Positions 8,380 through 18,580 are shown, counted from the stretch's first letter. The stretch: DNA of 36,044 bases from Streptomyces milbemycinicus (GCF_002154605.1 NZ_MUNE01000075.1:1-36044), one strand, 5' to 3'. Notes: generated by a model not told the origin, from the letters alone. Made by a program: numbers and translations.

Positions 8380-8640
8380 ATGGGGCGCGGCCGGGCCAAG
8401 GCCAAGCAGACGAAGGTCGCCCGCCAGCTGAAGTACAACAGCGGTGGGACTGACCTCTCACGCCTGGCTGAGGAGCTGGGCGCATCGCCATCGAACCAGC
8501 CGCCGAATGGCGAGCAATTCGAGGACGATGAGCTGGACAACGACCCGTACGCACAGTACGCGGATCTGTACAACGACGACGAGGACGATGACGACGCCGA
8601 CGAACAGTCGGGTCCGTCCGCACAACGTCGTCGCGCCTGA
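8380..8640 (+). CDS. DUF3073 family protein
   Basis: 86 residues from ATG 8380, with GAGGGGG at 8366-8372. The N-terminal third is strongly basic (GRGRAKAKQTKVARQLKY, typical of DUF3073) and the C-terminal half strongly acidic (NDDEDDDDADE, about residues 65-75), giving a dipolar and probably largely disordered protein. The family is actinobacterial and of unknown function; the basic head could contact nucleic acid, which is inference. It converges on purM, with a shared hairpin between them. The neighbourhood vdh-DUF3073-purM is conserved in streptomycetes as I recall it. Confidence 0.9.
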   Translation: MGRGRAKAKQTKVARQLKYNSGGTDLSRLAEELGASPSNQPPNGEQFEDDELDNDPYAQYADLYNDDEDDDDADEQSGPSAQRRRA

Positions 8641-8688
8641 CCATTCCTTATCGGTCGTTTCAGGCGCTCGGCTGCGAGCCGCACCTCT

Positions 8689-8722
8689 GCCGGTCCGGGG
8701 CATCCGCCTCGGACCGGCTTCT
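8689..8722. terminator. Bidirectional terminator between DUF3073 and purM
   Basis: A 9-bp perfect stem, GCCGGTCCG (8689-8697) with CGGACCGGC (8710-8718), loop of 12, followed on the plus strand by TTCTG. It sits between two convergent genes and can serve both. Confidence 0.65.
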
Positions 8723-8766
8723 GTGCTGTCTTCACGGTCGGCGCCGTCTTCACGCTCGGCTCGCCG

Positions 8767-9849
8767 TCAGCTCGCGTAGTCGCCGATCATGGACACGGCC
8801 TCGGCGTGCTCGGTGGTCCGCTCGACGATCTCGCCGCTGACCCAGGCATCGACGCCGCGGTCCGCGAGTGTGGCAAGCGCCACATCGACCGACTCCCCGG
8901 GCACGACGGCGATCATGCCGACACCCATGTTCAGGGTCTTCTCCAGCTCCGCCCGCTCGACCGAGCCCGCCGCCTTGACCAGGCCGAAGACCGGGCCCGG
9001 GGTCCAGGTGGAGCGGTCGACCACCGCGTGCAGCCGGTCCGGGATGACCCGCGCCAGGTTGTTCGCGAGCCCGCCGCCGGTGATATGCGAGAAGGCGTGC
9101 ACCTCGGTGGTCCGGGTGAGGGCCAGACAGTCCAGCGAGTAGATCCGGGTGGGCTCCAGCAGCTCCTCCCCCAGCGTCCGGCCGAGCTCCGGAACCTCCC
9201 GGTCCAGCGACCAGCCGGCCCGGTCGAAGAGCACATGGCGGACGAGTGAGTACCCGTTCGAGTGAAGTCCGGACGACTCCATGGCGATCACGGCGTCACC
9301 CGTCCGGATACGATCCGCGCCCAGCACCCGGTCGGCCTCGACCACGCCCGTACCGGCGCCCGCCACATCGAACTCATCGGCGCCCAGCAGCCCCGGGTGC
9401 TCGGCGGTCTCGCCGCCCACCAGCGCGCAGCCGGCCAGCGCACACCCCTCGGCGATGCCCTTGACGATGGCGGCGACCCGCTCCGGATACACCTTGCCGA
9501 CGCAGATGTAGTCGGTCATGAACAGCGGCTCGGCGCCGCAGACCACCAGGTCGTCCACGACCATGCCGACCAGGTCGCGGCCGATGGTGTCGTAGACCCC
9601 CATCCGGCGCGCCAGGTCCACCTTGGTGCCGACCCCGTCGGTGGCCGAGGCCAGCAGCGGCCGCTCGTAGCGCTTGAGGGCGGAGGCGTCGAAGAGCCCG
9701 GCGAAGCCGCCGAGGCCGCCCACGACCTCGGGGCGGGTGGCCTTCTTCACCCACTCCTTCATCAACTCGACCGCGCGGTCGCCCGCCTCGATGTCGACGC
9801 CCGCGCTCGCATACGTGGACCCGGCCGCGCCCGGGGAAGGCTCAGACAT
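8767..9849 (-). CDS. purM: Phosphoribosylformylglycinamidine cyclo-ligase (AIR synthetase)
   Basis: Converts FGAM and ATP to aminoimidazole ribotide in de novo purine synthesis. 360 residues from ATG 9849. The in-frame ATG at 9909 would add 20 residues that are not family-like (FHHHTKDLNV), so the shorter start is preferred although its ribosome site is weak. Family hallmarks: YASAGVDIEAGDRAVELM near the N terminus, LLASATDGVGTK, VCGAEPLFMTDY, LVGGETAEHPG, GLHSNGYSLVR and HITGGGLANNLAR. It follows purF by 118 bases on the same strand and is probably co-transcribed with it; the gap contains GC-rich hairpins. Confidence 0.96.
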   Translation of the reverse strand: MSEPSPGAAGSTYASAGVDIEAGDRAVELMKEWVKKATRPEVVGGLGGFAGLFDASALKRYERPLLASATDGVGTKVDLARRMGVYDTIGRDLVGMVVDDLVVCGAEPLFMTDYICVGKVYPERVAAIVKGIAEGCALAGCALVGGETAEHPGLLGADEFDVAGAGTGVVEADRVLGADRIRTGDAVIAMESSGLHSNGYSLVRHVLFDRAGWSLDREVPELGRTLGEELLEPTRIYSLDCLALTRTTEVHAFSHITGGGLANNLARVIPDRLHAVVDRSTWTPGPVFGLVKAAGSVERAELEKTLNMGVGMIAVVPGESVDVALATLADRGVDAWVSGEIVERTTEHAEAVSMIGDYAS

Positions 9850-9967
9850 GACGTTGAGATCTTTCGTGTGGTGGTGAAAAGGGAGCTCTTGGGCGCTCTC
9901 CGCGCGCACCGGGACGTACGGCCGGCCCCTGGGGCCGGCCGTCCTACGACCGGCCCCCTAGGGGCGC
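9850..9967 (-). promoter_or_regulatory. Hairpin-rich purF-purM intergenic spacer
   Basis: GGCCGGCC (9920-9927) pairs with GGCCGGCC (9933-9940) around a 5-base loop. Beside it, just after the purF stop, the block TAGGGGCGCC occurs twice. The hairpin may be an RNA-processing or partial-termination site that sets the purF:purM ratio. This is inferred from structure only; no riboswitch consensus was recognised. Confidence 0.45.
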
Positions 9968-11527
9968 CTAGGGGCGCCGCAGCGCGTCCGCGCCGCCGAC
10001 GCCCGCGGTCAGGGTCGCCACACCGTCCGCGTCGCTGCGGACCGGAGCCTGCGTCTCGGCCTCCAGGAGGTGCTTGCCGAGCAGTTCGGGGTCCGGGAGC
10101 TCCATCGGGTACTCGCCGTCGAAGCAGGCCCGGCACAGGTTCCCCTTGGCGATCGTGGTCGCCTCGATCATCCCGTCCGTGGAGATGTACGCGAGCGAGT
10201 CCGCGCCCAGCGACTTGCCGATCTCCTCGACCGACAGCCCGTTGGCGATCAGCTCGGCGCGGGTCGCGAAGTCGATGCCGAAGAAGCACGGCCACTTGAT
10301 GGGCGGGCTGCTGATGCGGATGTGCACCTCCGCCGCCCCGGCCTCGCGCAACATCCGGACCAGCGCGCGCTGGGTGTTGCCGCGGACGATCGAGTCGTCG
10401 ACGACCACCAGGCGCTTGCCCCGGATGACCTCCTTCAGCGGGTTCAGCTTGAGCCGGATACCCAGCTGGCGGATGGTCTGCGAGGGCTGGATGAAGGTCC
10501 GGCCCACATACGCGTTCTTGACCAGCCCCGAGCCGTACGGGATCCCGCTGGCCTCCGCGTAGCCCACGGCGGCCGGGGTGCCGGACTCCGGAGTGGCTAT
10601 CACCAGGTCGGCGTCGGCCGGGGCCTCGGCGGCCAGCCGGCGGCCCATCTCCACCCGGGACAGATACACGTTCCGGCCGGCGATGTCGGTGTCCGGGCGG
10701 GCCAGATAGACGTACTCGAAGACGCAGCCCTTGGGGCGCGGCTCCGCGAACATCGTCGAGCGCAGCCCGTTCTCGTCGATCGCGACCATCTCGCCGGCCT
10801 CGATCTCCCGGATGAACGAGGCGCCGCAGATGTCCAGGGCGGCGGTCTCGGAGGCCACCACCCAGCCGCGCTCCAGACGGCCGAGGACCAGCGGGCGGAT
10901 GCCCTGCGGGTCACGGGCCGCGTAGAGGGTCTGCTCGTCCATGAAGACGAGGCTGAAAGCACCCTTGACTTCGGGCAGCACGACCGGGGCCGCCTGCTCG
11001 ACGGTCAGCGCCTTGCCGTCCTGGTCGACCTGCCCCGCGAGCAGGGCGGTGACCAGGTCGGTGTCGTTGGTCGCGGCCACCTGGGTGGCGCGGCCGTTGT
11101 CCCGGGGCAGCGCCGCGACCATCTCGGCGAGCTGGGCGGTGTTGACCAGGTTTCCGTTGTGGCCCAGTGCGATCGAGCCATGGGCGGTCGCACGGAAGGT
11201 CGGCTGCGCGTTCTCCCACACCGAGGCACCGGTGGTGGAGTAGCGGGCGTGACCGACCGCGATATGACCTTGTAGAGAGCTGAGGGAGGTCTCGTCGAAG
11301 ACCTGGGAGACCAGGCCCATGTCCTTGAAGACCAGGATCTGGGAGCCGTTGCTCACCGCGATGCCCGCGGACTCCTGTCCGCGGTGCTGCAGTGCGTACA
11401 GCCCGAAATAGGTGAGTTTGGCGACCTCTTCGCCCGGAGCCCAGACTCCGAAGACACCACAGGCGTCTTGGGGGCCCTTCTCGCCGGGGAGCAGGTCGTG
11501 GCTGAGTCGTCCGTCACCACGTGGCAC
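9968..11527 (-). CDS. purF: Amidophosphoribosyltransferase
   Basis: First committed step of purine synthesis: PRPP and glutamine give phosphoribosylamine. 519 residues from GTG 11527, chosen because VPRGDGRLSHDLLPGEK matches the family N terminus; the frame stays open to an ATG at 11593 without homologous sequence. Cys23 in DACGVFG is the N-terminal nucleophile after propeptide removal. The PRPP loop is VVVDDSIVRG. Cysteines in GCVFEYVY, PCFFGID and LCRAC match the four iron-sulfur ligands of the Bacillus-type enzyme. Expected feedback inhibition by AMP/GMP is family knowledge. Confidence 0.96.
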   Translation of the reverse strand: MPRGDGRLSHDLLPGEKGPQDACGVFGVWAPGEEVAKLTYFGLYALQHRGQESAGIAVSNGSQILVFKDMGLVSQVFDETSLSSLQGHIAVGHARYSTTGASVWENAQPTFRATAHGSIALGHNGNLVNTAQLAEMVAALPRDNGRATQVAATNDTDLVTALLAGQVDQDGKALTVEQAAPVVLPEVKGAFSLVFMDEQTLYAARDPQGIRPLVLGRLERGWVVASETAALDICGASFIREIEAGEMVAIDENGLRSTMFAEPRPKGCVFEYVYLARPDTDIAGRNVYLSRVEMGRRLAAEAPADADLVIATPESGTPAAVGYAEASGIPYGSGLVKNAYVGRTFIQPSQTIRQLGIRLKLNPLKEVIRGKRLVVVDDSIVRGNTQRALVRMLREAGAAEVHIRISSPPIKWPCFFGIDFATRAELIANGLSVEEIGKSLGADSLAYISTDGMIEATTIAKGNLCRACFDGEYPMELPDPELLGKHLLEAETQAPVRSDADGVATLTAGVGGADALRRP

Positions 11528-11593
11528 GGCATCGAGTCTAGGCCAGTTCCGCGGCACCTCCGAACGAGGGACGGCCAGGGGGGCGTAAGTCAC

Positions 11594-11630
11594 ATTCCCG
11601 GAAGACCTTCCGGACCTTCCGGAAGGCCCC
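11594..11630. terminator. Tandem CCGGAAGG palindromes between the MDMPI-like gene and purF
   Basis: CGGAAGACCTTCCG (about 11599-11612) and the perfect palindrome CCTTCCGGAAGG (about 11616-11627) are adjacent. They lie downstream of the minus-strand gene at 11678 and upstream of purF, so they could be its terminator or part of purF control. There is no T-tract. Confidence 0.4.
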
Positions 11631-11677
11631 GCCGAACGCTCCCGCAGGCCCCCGGAGGCCTTTCCCCGCGCGGCCCG

Positions 11678-12466
11678 TCAGCCCAGCAGCGGCAGGTAGG
11701 GCGCGAGATCGGCGCGCTCGCCGCTTGCCGTGACCTCGGCCTCCTCGACCGCCTCGGCCCAGTCCAGACGGCCCGTGGCGAGGCGGATCCAGGTCAGCGG
11801 GGCCGTCTCGACGACATTCGGGGGCGTGCCACGGGTGTGCCGCGGACCCTCCACGCACTGCACGACCGCGTACGGCGGGACGCGGACCTCGACCGAGCCC
11901 CCGGGCGCCTTCGCCGCGAGCGCGTCGGCCAGCAGACGCGTGGCGGCGGCCAGGGCCTGGCGGTCGTACGGGACGGAGGCGCCGAGCGCGGCCGCCAGGT
12001 CATCGGTGTGCACGACCAGCTCGACACAGCGGGTGACCAGGAAGTCGTCGAGCCGTATCGCCCCCACCCGGGCCGCCAGAAGCCGGTCGCCGGGGGCCTC
12101 GGGCACCAGCCCGGCGAAGCGCGCGGCGGCCCGGTCCAGCAGCTCGGCCGGCGCCGCGCTCGCCGCGAACGCTCGGGTGTCCTCACCGATGTCCCCGCCG
12201 AGCGCGGCCGTCGCGGCCACCCAGCCCGTGGCGGTGACCTCCCGCGCGGGCGGCGGGGGCTGCTCCAGGTGGCGGCCGACCGCCCCCACGGCCATCGACA
12301 GATGCGCGACCAGCTCGCGGACCGTCCAGCCGCCGAGCCGGGTCGGCGCGCCCAGCCGCTCGTCGTCCAGGCCGCGCACCGCCTCCCGTACGTGCTCCAA
12401 CTGCGCGGTCACGGCGGCGCACGTCTTGGCCAGGTCATAGGTGCGGGCGCGGGCACGGGGCGGCAT
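11678..12466 (-). CDS. Mycothiol-dependent maleylpyruvate isomerase-type / sterol carrier family protein
   Basis: 262 residues from ATG 12466 (MPPRARARTYDL); the longer open frame starts in non-homologous sequence. It has the DinB/MDMPI four-helix fold signature PTRLGGWTVRELVAHLSMAV near residues 45-65, with the His that commonly binds a metal. A conserved CVELVVHTDDLAAALG segment occurs mid-protein, and an SCP2-like C-terminal part ends at PYLPLLG. Members use or are thought to use mycothiol, the actinobacterial thiol, but the substrate of this paralogue is unknown. It lies directly upstream of purF on the same strand, about 150 bases away. It is divergent from the SnoaL-like gene. Confidence 0.82.
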   Translation of the reverse strand: MPPRARARTYDLAKTCAAVTAQLEHVREAVRGLDDERLGAPTRLGGWTVRELVAHLSMAVGAVGRHLEQPPPPAREVTATGWVAATAALGGDIGEDTRAFAASAAPAELLDRAAARFAGLVPEAPGDRLLAARVGAIRLDDFLVTRCVELVVHTDDLAAALGASVPYDRQALAAATRLLADALAAKAPGGSVEVRVPPYAVVQCVEGPRHTRGTPPNVVETAPLTWIRLATGRLDWAEAVEEAEVTASGERADLAPYLPLLG

Positions 12467-12585
12467 GCGGCCGAGCTTATCCAGCAGCCCTACGGAGGAG
12501 CCCCGATAAGCATGGACAGCCCGGGGACGGCGGCAGAGGATGGAAGAGAAGGCGATATAAATCACCACGAAAGGCGTGGACCGCC

Positions 12586-12981
12586 ATGGGTGAGCACCCG
12601 GATTGTGCCCTGATCCGCCGCGGCTACGAAGCCTTCATCGGCGGCAACATGGACACTCTGGCCGAGCTGATGACCACCGACGTGACCCACCACGTCCCCG
12701 GCGAGAGCTCCATATCCGGACATCACAAGGGCCGCGAGGCCTGCGTCCAGCTGTACCGCCGCCAGTACGACGTCACCGGCGGCACCCTGCGCGTCGAACT
12801 CGAGACGCTGGCGGCCGATGGGCGCGGGCATGTGATCTCCGTCCACCGGTGCCGCGCTGAGCGCGAGGACCGCGGCCTCGATATGAAGGAAGGCATGTTC
12901 TTCACGATCGTCGGCGGGAAGATCAGCGATATCGACGAATGCCACGAGGACATCGACGCCTCGAACGCGTTCTGGCACTGA
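12586..12981 (+). CDS. SnoaL/NTF2-like domain protein
   Basis: 131 residues from ATG 12586. A cone-shaped alpha+beta fold of the nuclear-transport-factor-2/SnoaL type is indicated by the pattern LIRRGYEAFIGGNMDTLAELMTTDV at the start, HHVPGESSISGHHKGREA in the middle and FFTIVGGKISDIDECHEDID at the end. Such proteins are small isomerases, cyclases or ligand-binding proteins; His and Asp residues in the pocket are present but the substrate cannot be told. It is monocistronic, converging on purL with a shared terminator. Confidence 0.85.
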   Translation: MGEHPDCALIRRGYEAFIGGNMDTLAELMTTDVTHHVPGESSISGHHKGREACVQLYRRQYDVTGGTLRVELETLAADGRGHVISVHRCRAEREDRGLDMKEGMFFTIVGGKISDIDECHEDIDASNAFWH

Positions 12982-13000
12982 CCGCCACCGCCAAGAAGCG

Positions 13001-13041
13001 GCCCCGCTCCCTGTGTGACGGCAGGGAACGGGGCTTGTTTT
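13001..13041 (+). terminator. Terminator between the SnoaL-like gene and purL
   Basis: GCCCCGCTCCCTG (13001-13013) pairs with CAGGGAACGGGGC (13022-13034) with one mismatch, loop of 8, followed by TTGTTTTA. It has a good stem and T-tract for the plus-strand gene, and lies about 60 bases past the purL stop, so it may also terminate the purine operon. Confidence 0.8.
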
Positions 13042-13060
13042 ATGCCTCAGGCGCGCTTAC

Positions 13061-13093
13061 GTCTCAGGCGCTCATGTCTCAGGCGCTCATGTC

Positions 13094-13100
<7 letters not shown>
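13061..13100. repeat. 15-bp tandem repeat over the purL stop codon
   Basis: GTCTCAGGCGCTCAT occurs at 13061-13075 and 13076-13090, followed by a partial third copy (GTCTCAGGCG, 13091-13100) that contains the purL stop; a degenerate copy lies at about 13045. On the minus strand each unit supplies another TGA. Confidence 0.8.
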
Positions 13101-16049
<2,949 letters not shown>

Positions 16050-16053
<4 letters not shown>

Positions 16054-16337
16054 GACTCCGCCTGCGCGGCGAGGGCGGCGTCCGCGGCCTGGTCGGCCTC
16101 GATCCGCACGGTGAAGTCCTCGATCACGGTGTTGGCGAGGAAGGTCTCCGCGATCTCGCGGATGCGGGCGAGGGCGGCATCGTCGACCGGGCCCTCCACC
16201 TCGAGTTCAAAGCGCTTGCCCTGACGGACGTCGGCGATCCCTTCGAAACCGAGACGGGGCAGTGCACGCTGCACCGCCTGTCCCTGGGGGTCGAGGATCT
16301 CCGGCTTGAGCATGACGTCGACTACGACGCGTGCCAC
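16050..16337 (-). CDS. purS: FGAM synthase subunit PurS
   Basis: Small dimeric subunit that bridges PurL and PurQ. 95 residues from GTG 16337, with GGGAG close upstream; the longer open frame to 16598 enters promoter DNA. The sequence begins [20 protein letters not shown] and contains [20 protein letters not shown] and the helix [19 protein letters not shown], all typical of PurS. The C-terminal tail is Ala-rich. It is first gene of the purS-purQ-purL operon. Confidence 0.96.
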
Positions 16338-16533
16338 TGGCACTCCCGGTGGTGTGGTGCTGGTGCGTAAGGCGGTCCGCCCAGCGTACCCCGGAGAAAA
16401 GTCTACACGGGTAGATAAGGGCCGCCTTCCGTCACGTTTAAGCATCGGCGCCACCATCCACTGGGGAAAGTTCCAGGAAAAACGTATGGTCCCGATTGCG
16501 GCATGACACGCGGGCAGAATTAGTGGGGCTTCA
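16338..16533 (-). promoter_or_regulatory. Promoter region of purSQL with candidate operator
   Basis: This holds the interrupted palindrome TCTACACGGGTAGA (16402-16415) about 65 bases upstream of the purS start, in an otherwise less GC-rich stretch. It could be a repressor site or part of the promoter; no known purine operator consensus was recognised. No gene is seen. Confidence 0.4.
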
Positions 16534-16644
16534 CAATGCATTGCTCGCCGCTGTACAAATGAAAAAGCATTGTTCACTAACAACAGGACAGCTGCCATCT
16601 TTGCACGTCAACGCATCGATGCAGCCCGAAAGGACCGATATCCC
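16534..16644 (+). promoter_or_regulatory. AT-rich upstream region of the Lsr2-type gene
   Basis: This stretch is conspicuously AT-rich for the window (for example CAAATGAAAAAGCATTG). It holds the palindrome CAATGCATTG (16534-16543) and a repeated GCATTGYTC (16538-16546 and 16567-16575, 29 bp apart). Lsr2 proteins bind AT-rich DNA and some control their own genes, so autoregulation is plausible but inferred. The ribosome site GAAAGGA lies at 16628-16634. Confidence 0.5.
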
Positions 16645-16962
16645 GTGGCGCAGCGCGTAGTAGTCACGCTCTCCGACGACATCGACGGGGGTCAGGCGGA
16701 GGAGACGGTCTCGTTCGGACTTGACGGCAGGGCGTACGAGATCGACCTCAACGCTGCCAATGCGGAGAAACTCCGCGGCCTTCTCGAGCCCTACGTGGAA
16801 GCCGGCCGCAAGCGGGCCCGCTCCGGCAAGGCCTACCGCCGCACCTCCGTCGCCCCCGACCCGGCCGCGGTCCGCGCCTGGGCGCGGTCGCACGGCATGG
16901 AGGTCCCGCCGCGCGGCCGGATCCCCAAGAAGGTCTACGAGGCGTTCAACCAGTCGAACTGA
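16645..16962 (+). CDS. lsrL: Lsr2-family nucleoid-associated protein (LsrL-type paralogue)
   Basis: 105 residues from GTG 16645; the open frame upstream is not homologous. The N-terminal dimerisation part VVVTLSDDIDGGQAEETVSFGLDGRAYEIDL is followed by a basic linker (about residues 52-70). The C-terminal DNA-binding part has PPRGRIPKKVYEAFNQ, where RGR (about 90-92) is the AT-hook-like motif. Lsr2 proteins bridge AT-rich DNA and silence transferred genes. Streptomycetes usually carry two; by its place beside purS this is the second one, which I know as LsrL (SCO4076). It is followed by the tRNA-Gly island. Confidence 0.92.
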   Translation: MAQRVVVTLSDDIDGGQAEETVSFGLDGRAYEIDLNAANAEKLRGLLEPYVEAGRKRARSGKAYRRTSVAPDPAAVRAWARSHGMEVPPRGRIPKKVYEAFNQSN

Positions 16963-16991
16963 GCGGCCACTGAGCGGCCTCCGCCGCCGAG

Positions 16992-17022
16992 TTGCACACC
17001 CACCCTGGTGATCCGCTAGAGT
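16992..17022 (+). promoter_or_regulatory. Probable promoter of the first tRNA-Gly(UCC)
   Basis: TTGCAC (16992-16997) and TAGAGT (17017-17022) are 19 bases apart, like the arrangement before tRNA-Asp. Mature RNA starts about 48 bases downstream. Confidence 0.5.
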
Positions 17023-17070
17023 CTGGATCACGCCGAGGGGCGAGGCCGGAAGGCAAACCCCGAGGAACAT

Positions 17071-17142
17071 GCGGGTGTAGCTCAGTAGTAGAGCGCCCTC
17101 TTTCCAAGAGGGAGGCGCAGTGTGCAATCCCTGTCACCCGCT
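17071..17142 (+). tRNA. tRNA-Gly (anticodon UCC), atypical D and T arms, copy 1
   Basis: A 72-nt cloverleaf. Acceptor GCGGGTG (17071-17077) pairs with CACCCGC (17135-17141). Discriminator T is the bacterial glycine identity base. The anticodon stem CCCTC/GAGGG encloses TTTCCAA, anticodon TCC. Two universal features are altered. The D loop reads AGTAGTA and lacks the GG of positions 18-19. The T loop reads TGCAATC instead of TTCRANY, so position 55 is G, and its stem pairs only with a bulged T. CCA is not encoded. Such changes resemble staphylococcal tRNA-Gly used for cell-wall synthesis rather than translation. Whether that holds here is inference; it may instead be a normal decoder of GGA/GGG. 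Confidence 0.88.
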
Positions 17143-17222
17143 CTCATCGCCTTACCGAACCACTCCGGTGGATCGGGTAGGGTGATGGACACACCGATCG
17201 GCGAGAGCCGGTCGGATGCCAT
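17143..17222 (+). promoter_or_regulatory. Spacer with promoter-like TAGGGT between tRNA-Gly(UCC) copies
   Basis: It holds a small hairpin CCACTCCGGTGG (17159-17170) followed by TAGGGT (17178-17183). The next spacer has the same order (CCACTTCGGTGG then TAGAGT), showing that the unit spacer-plus-tRNA was duplicated. Each tRNA may have its own promoter. Confidence 0.45.
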
Positions 17223-17294
17223 GCGGGTGTAGCTCAGTAGTAGAGCGCCCCCTTTCCAAGGGGGAGGCGCAGTGTGCGATCCCTGTCACCCGCT
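17223..17294 (+). tRNA. tRNA-Gly (anticodon UCC), atypical D and T arms, copy 2
   Basis: Same design as copy 1: acceptor GCGGGTG/CACCCGC, discriminator T, D loop AGTAGTA without GG, T loop TGCGATC with G in place of the invariant T55, and the same bulged T in the T stem. It differs in the anticodon stem (CCCCC/GGGGG, a compensated change) and at one T-loop base (G57 for A57). Compensated stem change with retention of the odd loops argues that the unusual features are selected and not decay. Confidence 0.88.
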
Positions 17295-17371
17295 CTCATC
17301 ATCGCCTCGACCACTTCGGTGGATGAGGTAGAGTGATGCCGCGCCGACTGGTGAAAGTCAGTCGGATGCAT
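17295..17371 (+). promoter_or_regulatory. Promoter-like spacer before tRNA-Gly(GCC)
   Basis: Hairpin CCACTTCGGTGG (17311-17322) and TAGAGT (17329-17334), parallel to the preceding spacer. Confidence 0.45.
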
Positions 17372-17444
17372 GCGGACGTGGCTCAGTTGGTAGAGCATCA
17401 CCTTGCCAAGGTGAGGGTCGCGAGTTCGAATCTCGTCGTCCGCT
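17372..17444 (+). tRNA. tRNA-Gly (anticodon GCC), canonical
   Basis: A 73-nt cloverleaf with acceptor GCGGACG/CGTCCGC, discriminator T, canonical D loop AGTTGGTA, anticodon loop TTGCCAA (GCC) and canonical T arm GCGAGTTCGAATCTCGT. It serves as an internal control showing what the two UCC genes next to it lack. It is followed by a strong terminator. Confidence 0.96.
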
Positions 17445-17449
17445 CCATA

Positions 17450-17492
17450 GCCCTGAGGCGCCGGTCGAATCGACCGGCGCCTCAGGGCTTTT
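17450..17492 (+). terminator. Terminator of the tRNA-Gly island
   Basis: A perfect 18-bp stem (17450-17467 with 17471-17488), 3-base loop, followed by TTTT. It starts 6 bases after the tRNA. Confidence 0.88.
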
Positions 17493-17587
17493 CTGGCCTT
17501 CTGGTCTCCCCTCCTGCTGACATTTGTCATCCGGGCCCATGACAGCCCGCACTACCCGCGCCCCTCGGACGCCGGAAGCCTGGAGAC

Positions 17588-18580
17588 ATGGAACTCGGGG
17601 ACAGTGCGCTGAGCGACAGCGCGATAGACGTCACAGAACTTCGACGCAGGTACGGGCGCCCATCCGGCCCTTCGTCTGCCCAGGGCTACGAGGCGGTGCG
17701 CGGCGTCTCCTTCTCGGTCGAGCACGGCGAACTGTTCGCGCTGCTGGGCACGAACGGCGCCGGAAAGACCTCCACCGTCGAGCTGCTGGAAGGCCTGGCC
17801 GCCCCGACCGGCGGCCGGGTGCGGGTGCTGGGCCGTGACCCGTACCGCGAGCGGGCGGAGGTCCGGCCGCGGATCGGGGTGATGCTGCAGGAGGGGGGCT
17901 TCCCGTCCGAGCTGACCGTGAGCGAGACCGTACGGCTGTGGGCCGGGTGCACCAGCGGGGCGCGGCCGGTCGGTGAGGCCCTGGAGCTGGTGGGGCTCGA
18001 ACGGCGCCGGAACGTACGGGTCAAGATGCTCTCCGGCGGCGAGCGGCGCCGCCTGGACCTGGCGCTCGCGCTGCTCGGCCGCCCGGATGTGCTCTTCCTC
18101 GACGAGCCGACGACCGGCCTCGACGCGGAGGGCCGGCGGGAGACCTGGGAGCTGGTGCGCTCCCTGCGCGACCAGGGCACCACGGTGCTGCTGACCACGC
18201 ACTATCTGGAGGAGGCCGAGGCGCTGGCCGAACGGCTCGCGATCATGCACGAAGGGCGGATCGCCGCCTCCGGGCGGGTCGCGGACATCGTGGCCGAGCG
18301 GCCCTCGCAGCTCTCCTTCGCGCTCCCGGCCCCCCTCTCCGCCGCCGATCTGCCCTCGCTCGCCCAGCTCGGCGCCGCCGAGCGCGAGACGGACGGGCGG
18401 ACGGTACGGCTGCGCACCCGCGACCTGCAGCGCACGGCCACCGAAGTGCTGGTGTGGGCGCGGGACAAGGGGCTCGAACTCGGCGGGCTCGACGCCCGGT
18501 CGGCGTCGCTGGAAGAGGCATTCCTGCATATCGCCCAGGGCCTGGAGAAGACGGAAACGGCGGAGGGGAACGCCCGATGA
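17588..18580 (+). CDS. ABC transporter ATP-binding protein
   Basis: 330 residues. Walker A GTNGAGKT (54-61), signature LSGGE (148-152), Walker B DVLFLDEP (about 167-174) and H-loop TTH (His205). The C-terminal extension of about 90 residues is typical of drug/antibiotic-type exporters (DrrA-like) or lipid exporters. An unusual short insertion (GRPSGPSSAQGYE, 24-36) follows the first strand. The permease start overlaps its stop (ATGA). With a DesK/DesR-type kinase and regulator downstream, this is an exporter with its own sensing system; the substrate is unknown. Confidence 0.93.
   Translation: MELGDSALSDSAIDVTELRRRYGRPSGPSSAQGYEAVRGVSFSVEHGELFALLGTNGAGKTSTVELLEGLAAPTGGRVRVLGRDPYRERAEVRPRIGVMLQEGGFPSELTVSETVRLWAGCTSGARPVGEALELVGLERRRNVRVKMLSGGERRRLDLALALLGRPDVLFLDEPTTGLDAEGRRETWELVRSLRDQGTTVLLTTHYLEEAEALAERLAIMHEGRIAASGRVADIVAERPSQLSFALPAPLSAADLPSLAQLGAAERETDGRTVRLRTRDLQRTATEVLVWARDKGLELGGLDARSASLEEAFLHIAQGLEKTETAEGNAR

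Noticed and set aside
9850..9967. Purine riboswitch between purF and purM
   Set aside because: No conserved purine-aptamer core is present; the spacer consists only of GC-rich hairpins and repeats.
17071..17294. The two tRNA-Gly(UCC) genes as decayed pseudogenes
   Set aside because: Both copies keep perfect acceptor and anticodon stems, one with a compensated change, and share identical loop deviations, so decay is unlikely.
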